Shown here: one piece after another, positions 48,116 to 58,507 of the stretch
Numbering within the stretch: position 1 is the first letter of the stretch
Layout of the letters: each line of letters begins with the position of its first letter
Source of the DNA: Anastatus disparis
Taxonomy: Eukaryota; Arthropoda; Insecta; Hymenoptera; Eupelmidae
NCBI GenBank assembly: GCA_017163975.1
Contig: JAFFSR010000394.1
Location: 1,304,501-1,368,500 of the forward strand
DNA: 64,000 bases
Direction: 5' to 3'
Position numbers and translations under genes: made by a program
The notes under the pieces: model-generated
The model's database searches: none
What the model was told of the DNA's origin: nothing
The model's input: only the letters and a program-made list of their open reading frames with translations

Positions 48116-48854
48116 TTAATTATCATCAATTTGTTTTTCTGTGACCTTGGAAAATAATCATTTTATAATGTGAATATTGTATTAATTAATGTAAGGAAAA
48201 AAAAATATTTAATTTACCTTATTTAAAATTATTTCATTTGCTAATATAAGGTCTTCTAACTCCATGTTTTCATCATTTAATACTTTACTGAATTCCAATC
48301 TTTTTACTTTTAATATGTATGAAATATCTATAAAATTTTTTAAATATATAAATATACATCTAGATATAAATATACATGAATATTCTCATGAGTGTATATG
48401 CATATAATATATTATTATAATTGTTTTTACTATTTTCTTCTATTTCTCCGATAATTTCTAGTTTTGTTCCTCTTTCCCAATTCACATATTTATTTTCTAA
48501 TTTACTTAATAAAACGTCCAATTTATATTGTCCATCCGTTATTGTTCCGATGTATTCTGATTCATTTTTTTTATGTTTTTGTACAAAAGAATTTTTTAAG
48601 TACCCTTATATTTCTAAAAAATAAAAAATTATTTATTCAAATTATCATATTTTTTTCAATAATATTTAATTACTTATTAATCCAGGTCTTAATTTTATTT
48701 CTTCGAAATTCATTTTAATTGGTTTATTTTTCAATATGTTGTATTCGCCTAAATGAGTAATATTCGAATAATATTTTAATGTTAAGTCATATATTTGATT
48801 TCCTTTATTGTATCCTCTTGCTTTTGATACATTAACATTCTCTAATAATATTTT
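48116..48854 (-). CDS. Spliced OB-fold-like gene, 5' end unresolved
   Basis: Four minus-strand exons join in phase: 48854-48674 (181 nt), 48604-48431 (174), 48327-48218 (110) and 48145-48116 (30, ending TAA). The introns are 69, 103 and 72 bp, and each starts GT and ends AG. Reading frame is kept across all junctions (phases 1, 1 and 0), giving 164 codons. The unspliced strand runs into stops just past each donor. The middle reads like an OB-fold: alternating strands with EYIGTITDGQYKLDVLL and GTKLEIIGEI, then YILKVKRLEF, reminiscent of RPA-type ssDNA-binding domains. An upstream 40-nt exon (48960-48921, donor GTAAAT) also fits in phase. No start codon is found: upstream is the right repeat array. 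Exon structure is fairly secure; function is inference. Confidence 0.6.
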
Positions 48855-48920
48855 CTGAAATATTAAAAAATGTTTAATATTAAGTTGTAATTAATAATAT
48901 TGTATATTATAAAAATTTAC

Positions 48921-48960
48921 TCCGTTTAGTTTTAGATTTTTTTTAAATAAAAAAAAAGTA
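48921..48960 (-). other. Possible additional upstream exon
   Basis: On the minus strand AATTTTAG precedes and GTAAAT follows this 40-nt segment. It would end at a codon boundary, matching the phase-0 start of the exon at 48854 across a 66-bp intron. It encodes a short Phe/Lys/Leu-rich stretch ending LKLNG. Tentative. Confidence 0.35.
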
Positions 48961-48964
48961 CTAA

Positions 48965-50830
48965 AATTTTTAAAATAATATAAATCTGTATGTTTTTTTC
49001 AACGACAATAAAAATAAATTTGTAAACTTTTTTTAAAAATAGTAAAAACAGATATACATATTTTTTAACGACACTAAACAATAAATTTGTACGCTTTTTT
49101 CAGCGACAATAAAATATAAATTTATAAGTTTTTTTTAGCAATTATGAAGAATAAATATGTAACCTTTCATTTTCGACAATGAAAATGATTTTGTAAGCTT
49201 CTTTTAGCGACAAAAAATAATAAATTTGTACGCTTTTCTAATCTTTTTTTTAGCGACGATAAATAATAAATTTGTACGCTTTTTTTAGCGACAATAAAAA
49301 TAAATTTGTAAGCTTCTTTTAACGACCACTAATAAATTTGTATGCTTATATTAATTTTTTTAGAGACAACAAACAATAGATCTGTACGCTTCAACAACAA
49401 TATTAAATGAATTTGTAATCTTTTTTAGCGACAGTAAACAATAAATTTGTACGCTTTTTTCAACAACAATGAGATATAAATTTATAAGTTTGTTTTAGCG
49501 ATAATGAAAAATAAATTTGTAAGCTTTTTTTAGCGACAATAAACAATAAATTTATATGCTTGTATAAAGTTTTTTTAGCGACAACAAACAATCGCTTCAG
49601 CGACAATAATAAATTTATAAGGTTTTTTTAGCGACAATAAAGATGAATTTGTAAGCTTCTTTTAGCGACAACAAACAATAAATTTGTATGCTTATATGAG
49701 GTTTTTTTAGTAACAACAAACAATAGATCTGTACGCTTCAGCGACAATGATAAATGAATTTTTAATCTTTTTTAACGACAGTGAACAATAATTTTGTACG
49801 CTTTTTTCAATGACAATGAGAAATAAATTTATAAGTTTCTTTTAATTATTATAAAAAATAAATTTGTAAGCTTTTTTTAGCGACAATAAACAATAAATTT
49901 ATATACTTGTATAAAATTTATTTAGCGATAACAAACAATCACTTTAGCGACAATAATAAATTTGTAAGCTTTTTTAGCGACAATAAAGATGAATTTGTAA
50001 GCTTCTTTCAGCGACAACATACAATAAATTTGTATGCTTATATGAGATTTTTTTGGTGACAACAAACAATGAATCTGTACGCTTCAGCGACAATAATAAA
50101 TGAATTTGTAATCTTTTTAGCGACAATAAACAATAAATCTATACGCTTTTTTCAACAACAACGAGATATAAATTTGTGAGTTTCTTTTATCGATTATGTC
50201 AAATGAATTTGTAAGCTTTTTTTAGCGACATTAAACAATAAATTTATATGCTTGTTTGAAATTCATTTAGCGATAACAAACAATCGCTTTAGCGATAATA
50301 ATAAATTTGTAAGCTTTTCTAGCGACAATAATGATGAATTTGTAAGCTTCTTTTAGCGACAACAACCAATAAATTTGTGTGCTTATATTAGATTTTTTTG
50401 GTGACAATAAATAATAAATCTGTACGCTTCAGCAACAATAATAAATGAATTTGTAATCTTTTTTAACAAAAGTAAACAATAAATATGTACGCTTTTTTCA
50501 ACGACAATGAGATATAAATTTATAAGTTTTTTTTAGTGATTATAAAAAATAAATTTGTAAGCTTTTTTTAGCGACAATAAACCATAAATTTATATGTTTG
50601 TATAAAGTTTTTTTAGCGACAATAAAGATGAATTCGTAAGCTTCTTTTAGCGACAATTAAGATGAATTTGTAAGTTTCTTTTAGCGACAATTAAGATGAA
50701 TTTGTAAGCTTCTTTTAGCGACAATTAAGATGAATTTGTAAGCTTCTTTTAGCGACAATTAAGATGAATTTGTAAGCTTCTTTTAGCAACAACAAACAAT
50801 GCTTTTTATAAGCTTTTAATGCAGCCATAT
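48965..50830 (-). repeat. Right array: 34-bp units in 346-bp higher-order repeat
   Basis: Units such as GAATTTGTAAGCTTCTTTTA followed by GCGACAA repeat about every 34 bp, with five near-exact 34-bp copies at 50626-50795. The TTTATATGCTTGT-type variant recurs at 49551, 49898, 50243 and 50589, spacings 347, 345 and 346 bp. The array thus has a higher-order period of about ten monomers. Confidence 0.9.
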
Positions 50831-51111
50831 ATTTTTATGCTGTTCTCAAGCCCAAAAATCTTTTATTAAGATAAATATGTAAATATCTTATTTCTAATTT
50901 TAAAAAGAACATGTTTTATTTAAATACAATTGTAAATAAAGTACCTATGAATATTAAGCTAAATTCATTTTGTAATTCATAGTTTACTATTGTAATTAAT
51001 AAATTTTTTCAATAATAAAAATAAAGATACAATATGTAGAAATAAAAATATTAGAATAGAAATAAAAATATTATATATTTATCTGAATAAAGAAAATGCA
51101 GAGAGGAAGCT

Positions 51112-51361
51112 TTGTATTATCAATTAATTATGTTTGCAATTATATTAATAAAATATTGATAATAATAATTTTTTTTTTCATTTTTGAAATTCAATATTAG
51201 AATACGAAAAAACATTATATTATTAAATAGTTACAGTTACAATCATAATAATAGAATATTACTAATTATAATAATATTTAATTACTTATAATTGTTATTA
51301 TAATAATAGCATATTATTAATAATAGAAATATTTTTTGATTACTAATTACTTAATCATAAT
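51112..51361. other. AT-rich spacer
   Basis: No gene or repeat recognised. Confidence 0.6.
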
Positions 51362-51835
51362 ATCATAGTGGGGGAGGGCAAAATGAGGGGGGGCTATAAA
51401 AAAGTGAGGGGGAGGGCAATTGAGGGCGGCTGGGGGCTACAGAAATTGAGGGGGCGAGGGGAGCTGAGGGGGGGGGCCTAAGTTATGTTAATTTTTTAAT
51501 AGCCATTTTTAAGAGGAATCACAACGTAATTTTAGGGGGCTATGCCGACAGACATTTGAGGGGGCTGATGGGGGGCTACAAAAATTGAGAGGAGGCGAGG
51601 GGGCTGAGGGGGAGCCTAAGTTACGTTTATTTCGGAATAGCCATTTATAAGAGGAGTTACAACGTAATTGGGGGGGTTGAGAGGGGGCTACAAAAATTAA
51701 AGGGGGTGAGGGGGCTGAGGGGCCTAAGTTACTTTAATTTTGGAATGGCCATTTATAAGAGGAATTACAACGTGATTTGAGGGGAGGCTATGCCGACAGA
51801 CATTTGAGGGGGCTGAGGGAGGGGGGTCAGTTGAA
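51362..51835 (+). repeat. G-rich tandem repeat
   Basis: The CCTAAGTTA block recurs at 51477, 51615 and 51723 (spacings 138 and 108 bp), each copy preceded by GGGGGCTGAGGGG-type G tracts and followed by ATAGCCATTTATAAGAGG. TGCCGACAGACATTTGAGGG appears twice (51543 and 51792). Four or more G runs close together on the plus strand give G-quadruplex potential. Confidence 0.85.
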
Positions 51836-51846
51836 TCTTGTCTTAC

Positions 51847-51849
<3 letters not shown>

Positions 51850-51910
<61 letters not shown>
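51850..51910. repeat. (TA)n microsatellite
   Basis: TA run directly before the solo LTR. Confidence 0.95.
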
Positions 51911-51913
<3 letters not shown>

Positions 51914-52930
51914 AACGGGGAATATATTTAAATAAACAAATCAAATATATTTGTGGGTTTCATATGTACTTACTTCAAGTACATACGCACTTACCGTTAA
52001 ATAACCGATTTTCGATTTAGAGACGATCAGCCTCGTACATCGTCATTGATCGACTATGACTGTCTTTTTCATACAATGGAAATCAGTTAAGCAATATTTA
52101 ATACTATTGCAGAACTTCGCTTAGAAGTTCTGCTTCCCGGACGTCTGGTACGACGAAACCCACGGCGTGTACCTTAAGACTCTCTTAAATATCGTAGATC
52201 AAAAGAAAGCAAGTGTATTAAATTTAATACATACAGACAGAACACGATTTTAATCAGTGAGAAATAATATTATGTTACAATCCAAAATAACTTCAATTTT
52301 ACTTTAATTTATTCAAAATGACAAACAAATTCAGTACACCGAAATAAGTTTATAATGTTATTTATTAGATATAAAATTTAGTAAATCTCACGAAAAGAAA
52401 CAAAAGTTAATTTAAGCTACCCTATTCTATATGACTTACATTTTTCGATCGGGCGTTGAACACGGAGGATTCTCGACAGATCTGTCTCGCAATGGCGATT
52501 CAGCAGTCCAACCAAAGCGGCACCGTAGATATGCGGTGCAGCTCAACAATCTCGTTGCTCGACTCTCTCTACAAAGTCCTAGCAAAAATTCTCCTGCTTT
52601 AGAGAAAGATAATGAGGCTTTAACAACACTCTCACAAGAAAAAAAACTTTTATCAAAAATTAGCGGACGCACAAGCTCGCACAACGCACAATATGGCTGC
52701 TAAATCCTTTCTGCCTCGTTAAAAACGACCCGTTCCTTATTCTCTCTTGCCTAAGTCTACCCGGCATGCCCTGGGCACGCCTCTCTCTACAGTACTATAT
52801 TCGAGTCGCTGAGACAGACTCTCTCCGTCTCACTCTTACACTTGCATATCAAGCATACGTTGAGCCGTGCGACTGATAACGAGGATAGAGCTATATCATA
52901 GCATACAAATAATTTACTATCCTCGTTACA
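51911..52930. mobile_element. Probable solo LTR
   Basis: It starts TGTAACGGGG and ends CCTCGTTACA: a 7-bp inverted TGTAACG/CGTTACA with TG...CA ends, as in LTRs of BEL/Pao or Gypsy elements. The length of about 1020 bp and the GC-richer, CTCTC-rich interior fit. Flanks on both sides are ATATAT, so a target duplication cannot be told from the microsatellite. No internal gag-pol sequence is adjacent, hence solo. The open frames at 52431-52703 on both strands look incidental. Confidence 0.6.
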
Positions 52931-53845
52931 ATATATATGGGTGATTTTATTCTAACGGATAATCACATGTAATCGTTCAATAAACTATAAATACAAGTTT
53001 CAAATATTATTAACCACAAATTTTTCATATACTTTCAGGTTGTTACTTTATGATCCGTTGACTTTTTAATCGCTAATTTCAATGTAGCTTTTGTAGGGAC
53101 CCTTAGAAAGTATAAAAAGTAATCTCCCCTGTCTTTAATCATATATAAATTTTTTTTTAAACGTTGTGGAGATACAGGATGGATGAATTGATGCTTCTGA
53201 AAAATCAAAAAATATTTTTTTTTATCCGTACATACATTTCATTAGAATGGTTGAAAAAAAATATTTTCTTTGCCCCTCTGTTATTATTAAAAAAGTGTAT
53301 ATTTTCTTATAGATAAGAAGTAATAATAATAAAAAATGTTATATTTGAATCTTATGAAAATATAAGCTATTCCTATCACACATGGAAATATTGTTATTAT
53401 ATGTTTATTTCGCTAAAAAATTGCTTTGTTGATCATAGAATACATTTTTGTTTAAGTGTAAACATCATTTCACTTATGAAAGCTAAGCTACCTTTTCTAC
53501 GATAATTCCCCTGGATCTAAACATTTAACTGTCATAGTTGATATAAGCGCATATTCAAATACGTAATAGACGTTTAAGAAAGTAGTAATGTACAACTAAA
53601 AGAGTTTGTATAGCAGTGAATGTTGGAGACCGTTTACTCGGTAAAAATTTCATTCAAATTATCTGGTAATCTCCCCTGGCATATAATTTCCCTACCTTTT
53701 TAAAGATGTACTCACAAGATTCTAATTAAATATTAAAGTCAACAATTTTATTTATGAATTTCATACCATGAAGTGTTAAATTATTTGTACACTTGAAATT
53801 TAATACATATTATACTGCTTATAATTTTTATATATTCAAAATTGA
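52931..53845. other. AT-rich stretch without gene
   Basis: No ORF or known repeat was recognised. AT-rich unique sequence. Confidence 0.6.

Positions 53846-53883
<38 letters not shown>
53846..53883. repeat. (TA)n microsatellite, left flank of foldback
   Basis: TA run with one CA interruption. Confidence 0.9.
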
Positions 53884-55743
53884 GGGACGTTTCAGGTCAA
53901 CTCACCGAACAAAAAAATAAAATTCGTTGTAAATCTGTGAAAATGTTCCATTTCATACCCAAAATATACAAAAAAATTTTCAGAGGTATAGATCCAATGG
54001 ATTAAGAGTAATGAGTAATGAAATATTGTGATTTTTCAAAATTTTTGGTGAATTCATCAAATTAATAATTTTTTTACTCAAAAACTAAGGGTCCTAGAGA
54101 TGTACTTATGAAGACATTTCTTGTTGCAAATTAAGCGTAGAATCAGCACAAATTTTTTTAAATCTCAAGATTGCTATCTTCTGATTGGTCCACTTTGTTA
54201 TTTCATATAATTTGCAATTACTTGAGTTCGAACAGGTTGATTTCACTCCTGTTGGAGTATGTTATGTCTTCTGATAACATATTGAAGTAAGCTTTTGCTC
54301 CACTTGGCTCGAGCCCTAGGAGAGGAGCTATAGAACTTTGAATATTGAAAAATTTTTAATTTTGAATTTAACACATACATCAACATTTTCTTCTTCGATG
54401 TTCATAGATAATACAATATACGAATGCATGATTGTCTAAATATTTTAACATTTATCTATTTCTTTATGATGCAAGTGTTTTATTAAAATATTAATTATGC
54501 ATTACGTACACATCATCAAGATACACTCATAAACAAGAAAATTTTATTCGTTTAACTAATTTGTCATTATAACTATTTTGCATACGTATTAAAAAATTAT
54601 TTAAATATACATATTTAGGAATTAAAATTAATACTATATATCTGGAAATAAAAAGGATAAAGTTAAATAAATTCTATACGGATAAAATTTATTCAATATA
54701 AAATTTATTACAAAATGAAAGAATCTGTTATTTGTGTATTCTGTAACTTTTAACAAGTACTTCTTAATTTATCTCATTTTTCTGAAAATAAATTACTCAA
54801 AATTTTTTTTTAAATTGAAATGGTATTTTAAAATTATAATGTCATTAGAGTGGAGATAAATTAAGAAGTACTTGTTAAAAGTTACAGAATACACAAATAA
54901 CAGATTCTTTCATTTTGTAATAAATTTTTATATTGAATAAATTTTATCCGTATAGAATTTATTTAACTTTATCCTTTTATTTCCAGATATATAGTATTAA
55001 TTTTAATTCCTAAATATGTATATTTAAATAATTTTTTAATACGTATGCAAAATAGTTATAATGACAAATTAGTTAAACGAATAAAATTTTTCTTGTTTAT
55101 GAGTGTATCTTGATGATGTGTACGTAATGCATAATTAATATTTTAATAAAGCACTTGCATCATAAAGAAATAGATAAATGTTAAAATATTTAGACAATCA
55201 TGCATTCGTATATTGTATTATCTATGAACATCGAAGAAGAAAATGTTGATGTATGTGTTAAATTCAAAATTAAAAATTTTTCAATATTCAAAGTTCTATA
55301 GCTCCTCTCCTAGGGCTCGAGCCAAGTGGAGCAAAAGCTTACTTCAATATGTTATCAGAAGACATAACATACTCCAACAGGAGTGAAATCAACCTGTTCG
55401 AACTCAAGTAATTGCAAATTATATGAAATAACAAAGTGGACCAATCAGAAGATAGCAATCTTGAGATTTAAAAAAATTTGTGCTGATTCTACGCTTAATT
55501 TGCAACAAGAAATGTCTTCATAAGTACATCTCTAGGACCCTTAGTTTTTGAGTAAAAAAATTATTAATTTGATGAATTCACCAAAAATTTTGAAAAATCA
55601 CAATATTTCATTACTCATTACTCTTAATCCATTGGATCTATACCTCTGAAAATTTTTTTGTATATTTTGGGTATGAAATGGAACATTTTCACAGATTTAC
55701 AACGAATTTTATTTTTTTGTTCGGTGAGTTGACCTGAAACGTC

Positions 55744-55745
<2 letters not shown>
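53884..55745. mobile_element. 1.86-kb near-perfect palindromic foldback
   Basis: GGGACGTTTCAGGTCAACTC at the left is mirrored exactly at the right end (55745). Arms of about 900 bp look nearly identical: the same 40-residue chance peptide is encoded in both. The loop is at about 54783-54850. The termini belong to the GGGACGTTTCACG family seen at 39614, but the interior is different. Flanked by TA runs (53846-53883 and 55746-55779). Confidence 0.9.

Positions 55746-55779
<34 letters not shown>
55746..55779. repeat. (TA)n microsatellite, right flank of foldback
   Basis: Pure TA run. Confidence 0.9.
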
Positions 55780-55783
<4 letters not shown>

Positions 55784-56352
55784 GGAGAATTTCCGAGTAA
55801 GCACATTCTCAAATCTTTTTGTAAACAATCACTGTAGTCATTTTTACATACTACACTATACTAGGTATATACTACATTATACTACGTATATATTACAAAT
55901 AAGTAAAGCGAAATCAAAGGTTACATCGTAGTATTCAGAGAATAAAAATATCAGTTTGTCATTAGTCTTGATTAAGAGTTTGTCGTTGATATCAAAGTAA
56001 GTATATAATTATTTGAATTTAAATGAAAGTTTTTGAAAAATCTGAATTGGAAAATCTATAAATTGATAATATATTATTTAGTCGAGGCGAAATTGGCGGG
56101 TGAGCAAAAAAAATTTTCAGAGGGAAAATTTTTACGGGATGACCTTTGTAAAGGGTTCTAGGATAAGGATCTGCAGTTTACCTGGCGAAAAAGTGGTCCC
56201 AATTTGTTTAAATCGATTTTATTTAAACAAATTCAGAAAGTTGTTCATTTTGATTCGAACAAGGTTTTTTTAGATTAATTGAGTGATTCTAAACAAAAAA
56301 GTATTTTTATGGTTTTTTTATAAAGTTGACGGTTTTCGAGTTATTAACAAAT

Positions 56353-57317
56353 AAAGATGTTAAAAATCACCAAAATGCCCATTTTCGAAGCTCTGAAACG
56401 ATACTAAAATTTGAATTTTTTTAGATTGGCAAAGTTTTAAAGTAAAATTTAGATACTCTTTAATAGAATCCCGAAAAATAGTTTCAAATCACTTCATTTT
56501 TTAGTGTTATTTTTCAATTGTTAATTAAGCGCGTATACCTAGTATTTTCGAGTCCAAGCGCATACAGCTGAGTATGTCGTCTGCTAAAGTTCATGGCTTA
56601 ACTCGCGCAGAGCACATCGCTGATTTTTAAGTTGTTCTACGTTTCGGAAGAGAATTTATGAGGAACTTATGGTTCAAAATATACTTTAGTTAAAAATTTG
56701 TTAGTTAATTGTATTTTTATAATTTACCATTTATAATATACGCATTAAAAAATAGATGAATATTTAATCAAGAAAATATTAGAATTTTGCGAATATATTT
56801 GTTTTACTCGAACTTTTATTCATAAATATTTTTAAAATTAACAATATTTTAACACAGATCTAAATCACAACCACATAACGGTACACAATTTACATTATTT
56901 TTTTTACATGAACATGCTTTGGTATTACACTTTTTTTGGAATTAACATTGCTTTACTAGCTCCTTAGAATATGAAGCCTACTAAAGTATATTTTGAACCA
57001 TAAGTTCCTTATGAATTATCTTCCGAAACGTATACCAACTTAAAAATCGGCGATGCGCTCTGCGTGAGTTAAGACATGAACTATAACAGACAACATACTC
57101 AGCTATATGCGCTTGGACTCGGAAATACTGGGTATACGCGCTTAATTAACAATTAAAAAATAACACTAAAAAATGAAGTGATTTGAAATTACTCTTCGGG
57201 ATTTTATTAAAGAATGTCTAAATTTTACTTTAAAACTTTGCCAACCTAAAATAATTCAAATTTTAGTATCGTTTCAGAGCTTCGAAAATGGGCATTTTAG
57301 TGATTTTTAACATCTTT
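56353..57317. mobile_element. Nested palindromic element in left TIR
   Basis: AAAGATGTTAAAAATCACC at the left faces GTGATTTTTAACATCTTT at the right; arms of about 330 bp surround a loop at roughly 56690-56980. The opposite TIR (61860-61873) reads straight through, proving insertion. Confidence 0.85.
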
Positions 57318-57855
57318 GGCTGATTCCATTTCAAATCGAACAGTCAGTACACACTCAAATCACCAATTACTGCGCTAATGGAGTATGTTATTCCACCCTA
57401 AAAATAAGGGTATACGTATTTTTTTATTTTGCTGAAATATCAAAATTGCATCAGATATGCACTTTTGAAAATTGCATACAAAAACTAAATGTTAAAACTG
57501 AAAATGTTGAGAATAACTTTAGAGAGCTATCGTTTTACCAATTTTCAATGAATTTTGGTAAACCTTATTTTGTTTTATTGTGTTTTAAGCCCTCTTTAAT
57601 TCAGTGCAAGAAATTTAAAAAAAGACTAAAAAATGACTAAGATATGTGCATTTTACCAAAAAATGCACTTTTTATGCACATGCATTTTTCTCGAAAAATC
57701 CATTTTTTTTTGTTGAAATTTTTTCTGCTCATAGAGGACCAAATTACCTATCTAATGGTACTTGGTTGATCCCGTACTTATTTGTTTGAAGCGAGAAAAA
57801 AAATTCACAAATTTTATTGGTGAAAAATTTTTGTATATACGTTCGAAAGTCTTAA

Positions 57856-58236
57856 GAGGAGGTCGCGTATCTCTGACCTTTTCTAATCAAAGAATTGAGT
57901 TTTTTACAGAAACTAATAACTTTAGCAAAAAATGAAGAGAAAGCCGCATCTCGTAATAAAAAAAGCAATATTTTCTTTGATAAGAAAGAATTAATTTTAT
58001 TGCTTCGTTTTCAAAAAAACCTTGAAAAACTTAAATCATAGAGGTTAGGGTAGACAATTTGGTTTTTCAAGGTTTTCTTGAGAACGAAGCAATAAAATTA
58101 ATTTTTCCTTATCAAAGAAAATATTGCTTTTTCTGATACAAGATGCGGCTTTCTCTACATTTTTTGATAAAGTTATTAGTTTTTGTAAAAAAATCATTTC
58201 TTTGATTAGAAAAGGACAGAGATACGTGACCTCCTC
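57856..58236. mobile_element. 381-bp TTAA MITE (GAGGAGGTC ends)
   Basis: TTAA at 57852-57855 and 58237-58240. Ends GAGGAGGTC and GACCTCCTC, with the arms palindromic over much of the length. The opposite TIR has a single TTAA (61333-61336) at this place. A piggyBac-type target. Confidence 0.9.
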
Positions 58237-58317
58237 TTAAGCAATGTTCATTTCAACGCTGTCGCATGCTTCGCTCATTATTTATTTACCTTTGTATGTA
58301 TGTATATATCATCAATA

Positions 58318-58320
<3 letters not shown>

Positions 58321-58379
<59 letters not shown>
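58321..58379. repeat. (TA)n microsatellite
   Basis: TA run upstream of the transposase remnant. Confidence 0.95.
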
Positions 58380-58384
<5 letters not shown>

Positions 58385-58507
58385 TCGTAATATAAAAATA
58401 AATATTAAAAAATGGAAAATAATAATTCTATTCGTGTATATCTATATTATGTATGTTTCGATGTACAGACAATAGGAGGCTCATTCGCGGACAAATACCT
58501 CGCGTAA

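Larger units (their letters stand above)
46746..51111. mobile_element. Foldback-like element with repeat-array arms
   Basis: The left terminus GCTCCCTCTCTGCATTTT (46746, duplicated at 47295) is inverted at 51094-51111. Inward lie a GGCTGCATTAA block on both sides and then tandem arrays of about 34-bp units in opposite orientation (47390-48090 and 48965-50830), with a unique centre (48100-48960) that holds a spliced gene. Terminal inverted repeats made of short tandem units are the hallmark of Drosophila Foldback elements. The right terminus has an extra segment of about 220 bp (50870-51090). Confidence 0.65.
56078..58246 (+). repeat. Left TIR, interrupted
   Basis: Native TIR segments are 56078-56352, 57318-57855 and 58237-58246; they match 61329-62449 inverted. 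The rest is nested insertions. Confidence 0.85.

Noticed and set aside
48421..48718. Plus-strand ORFs of 67 and 84 codons
   Set aside because: They are antisense to the phase-consistent spliced exons of the minus-strand gene and carry only low-complexity Phe/Leu/Ile sequence.
52431..52703. Overlapping open frames on both strands in the solo LTR
   Set aside because: Both strands are open over the same GC-richer stretch, with no known domain; more likely due to base composition within the LTR.
57446..57640. 64-codon ORF repeated at 61548-61901 on the opposite strand
   Set aside because: Both lie in the TIRs of the 56078-62449 transposon; duplication reflects the inverted repeat, not a gene pair.
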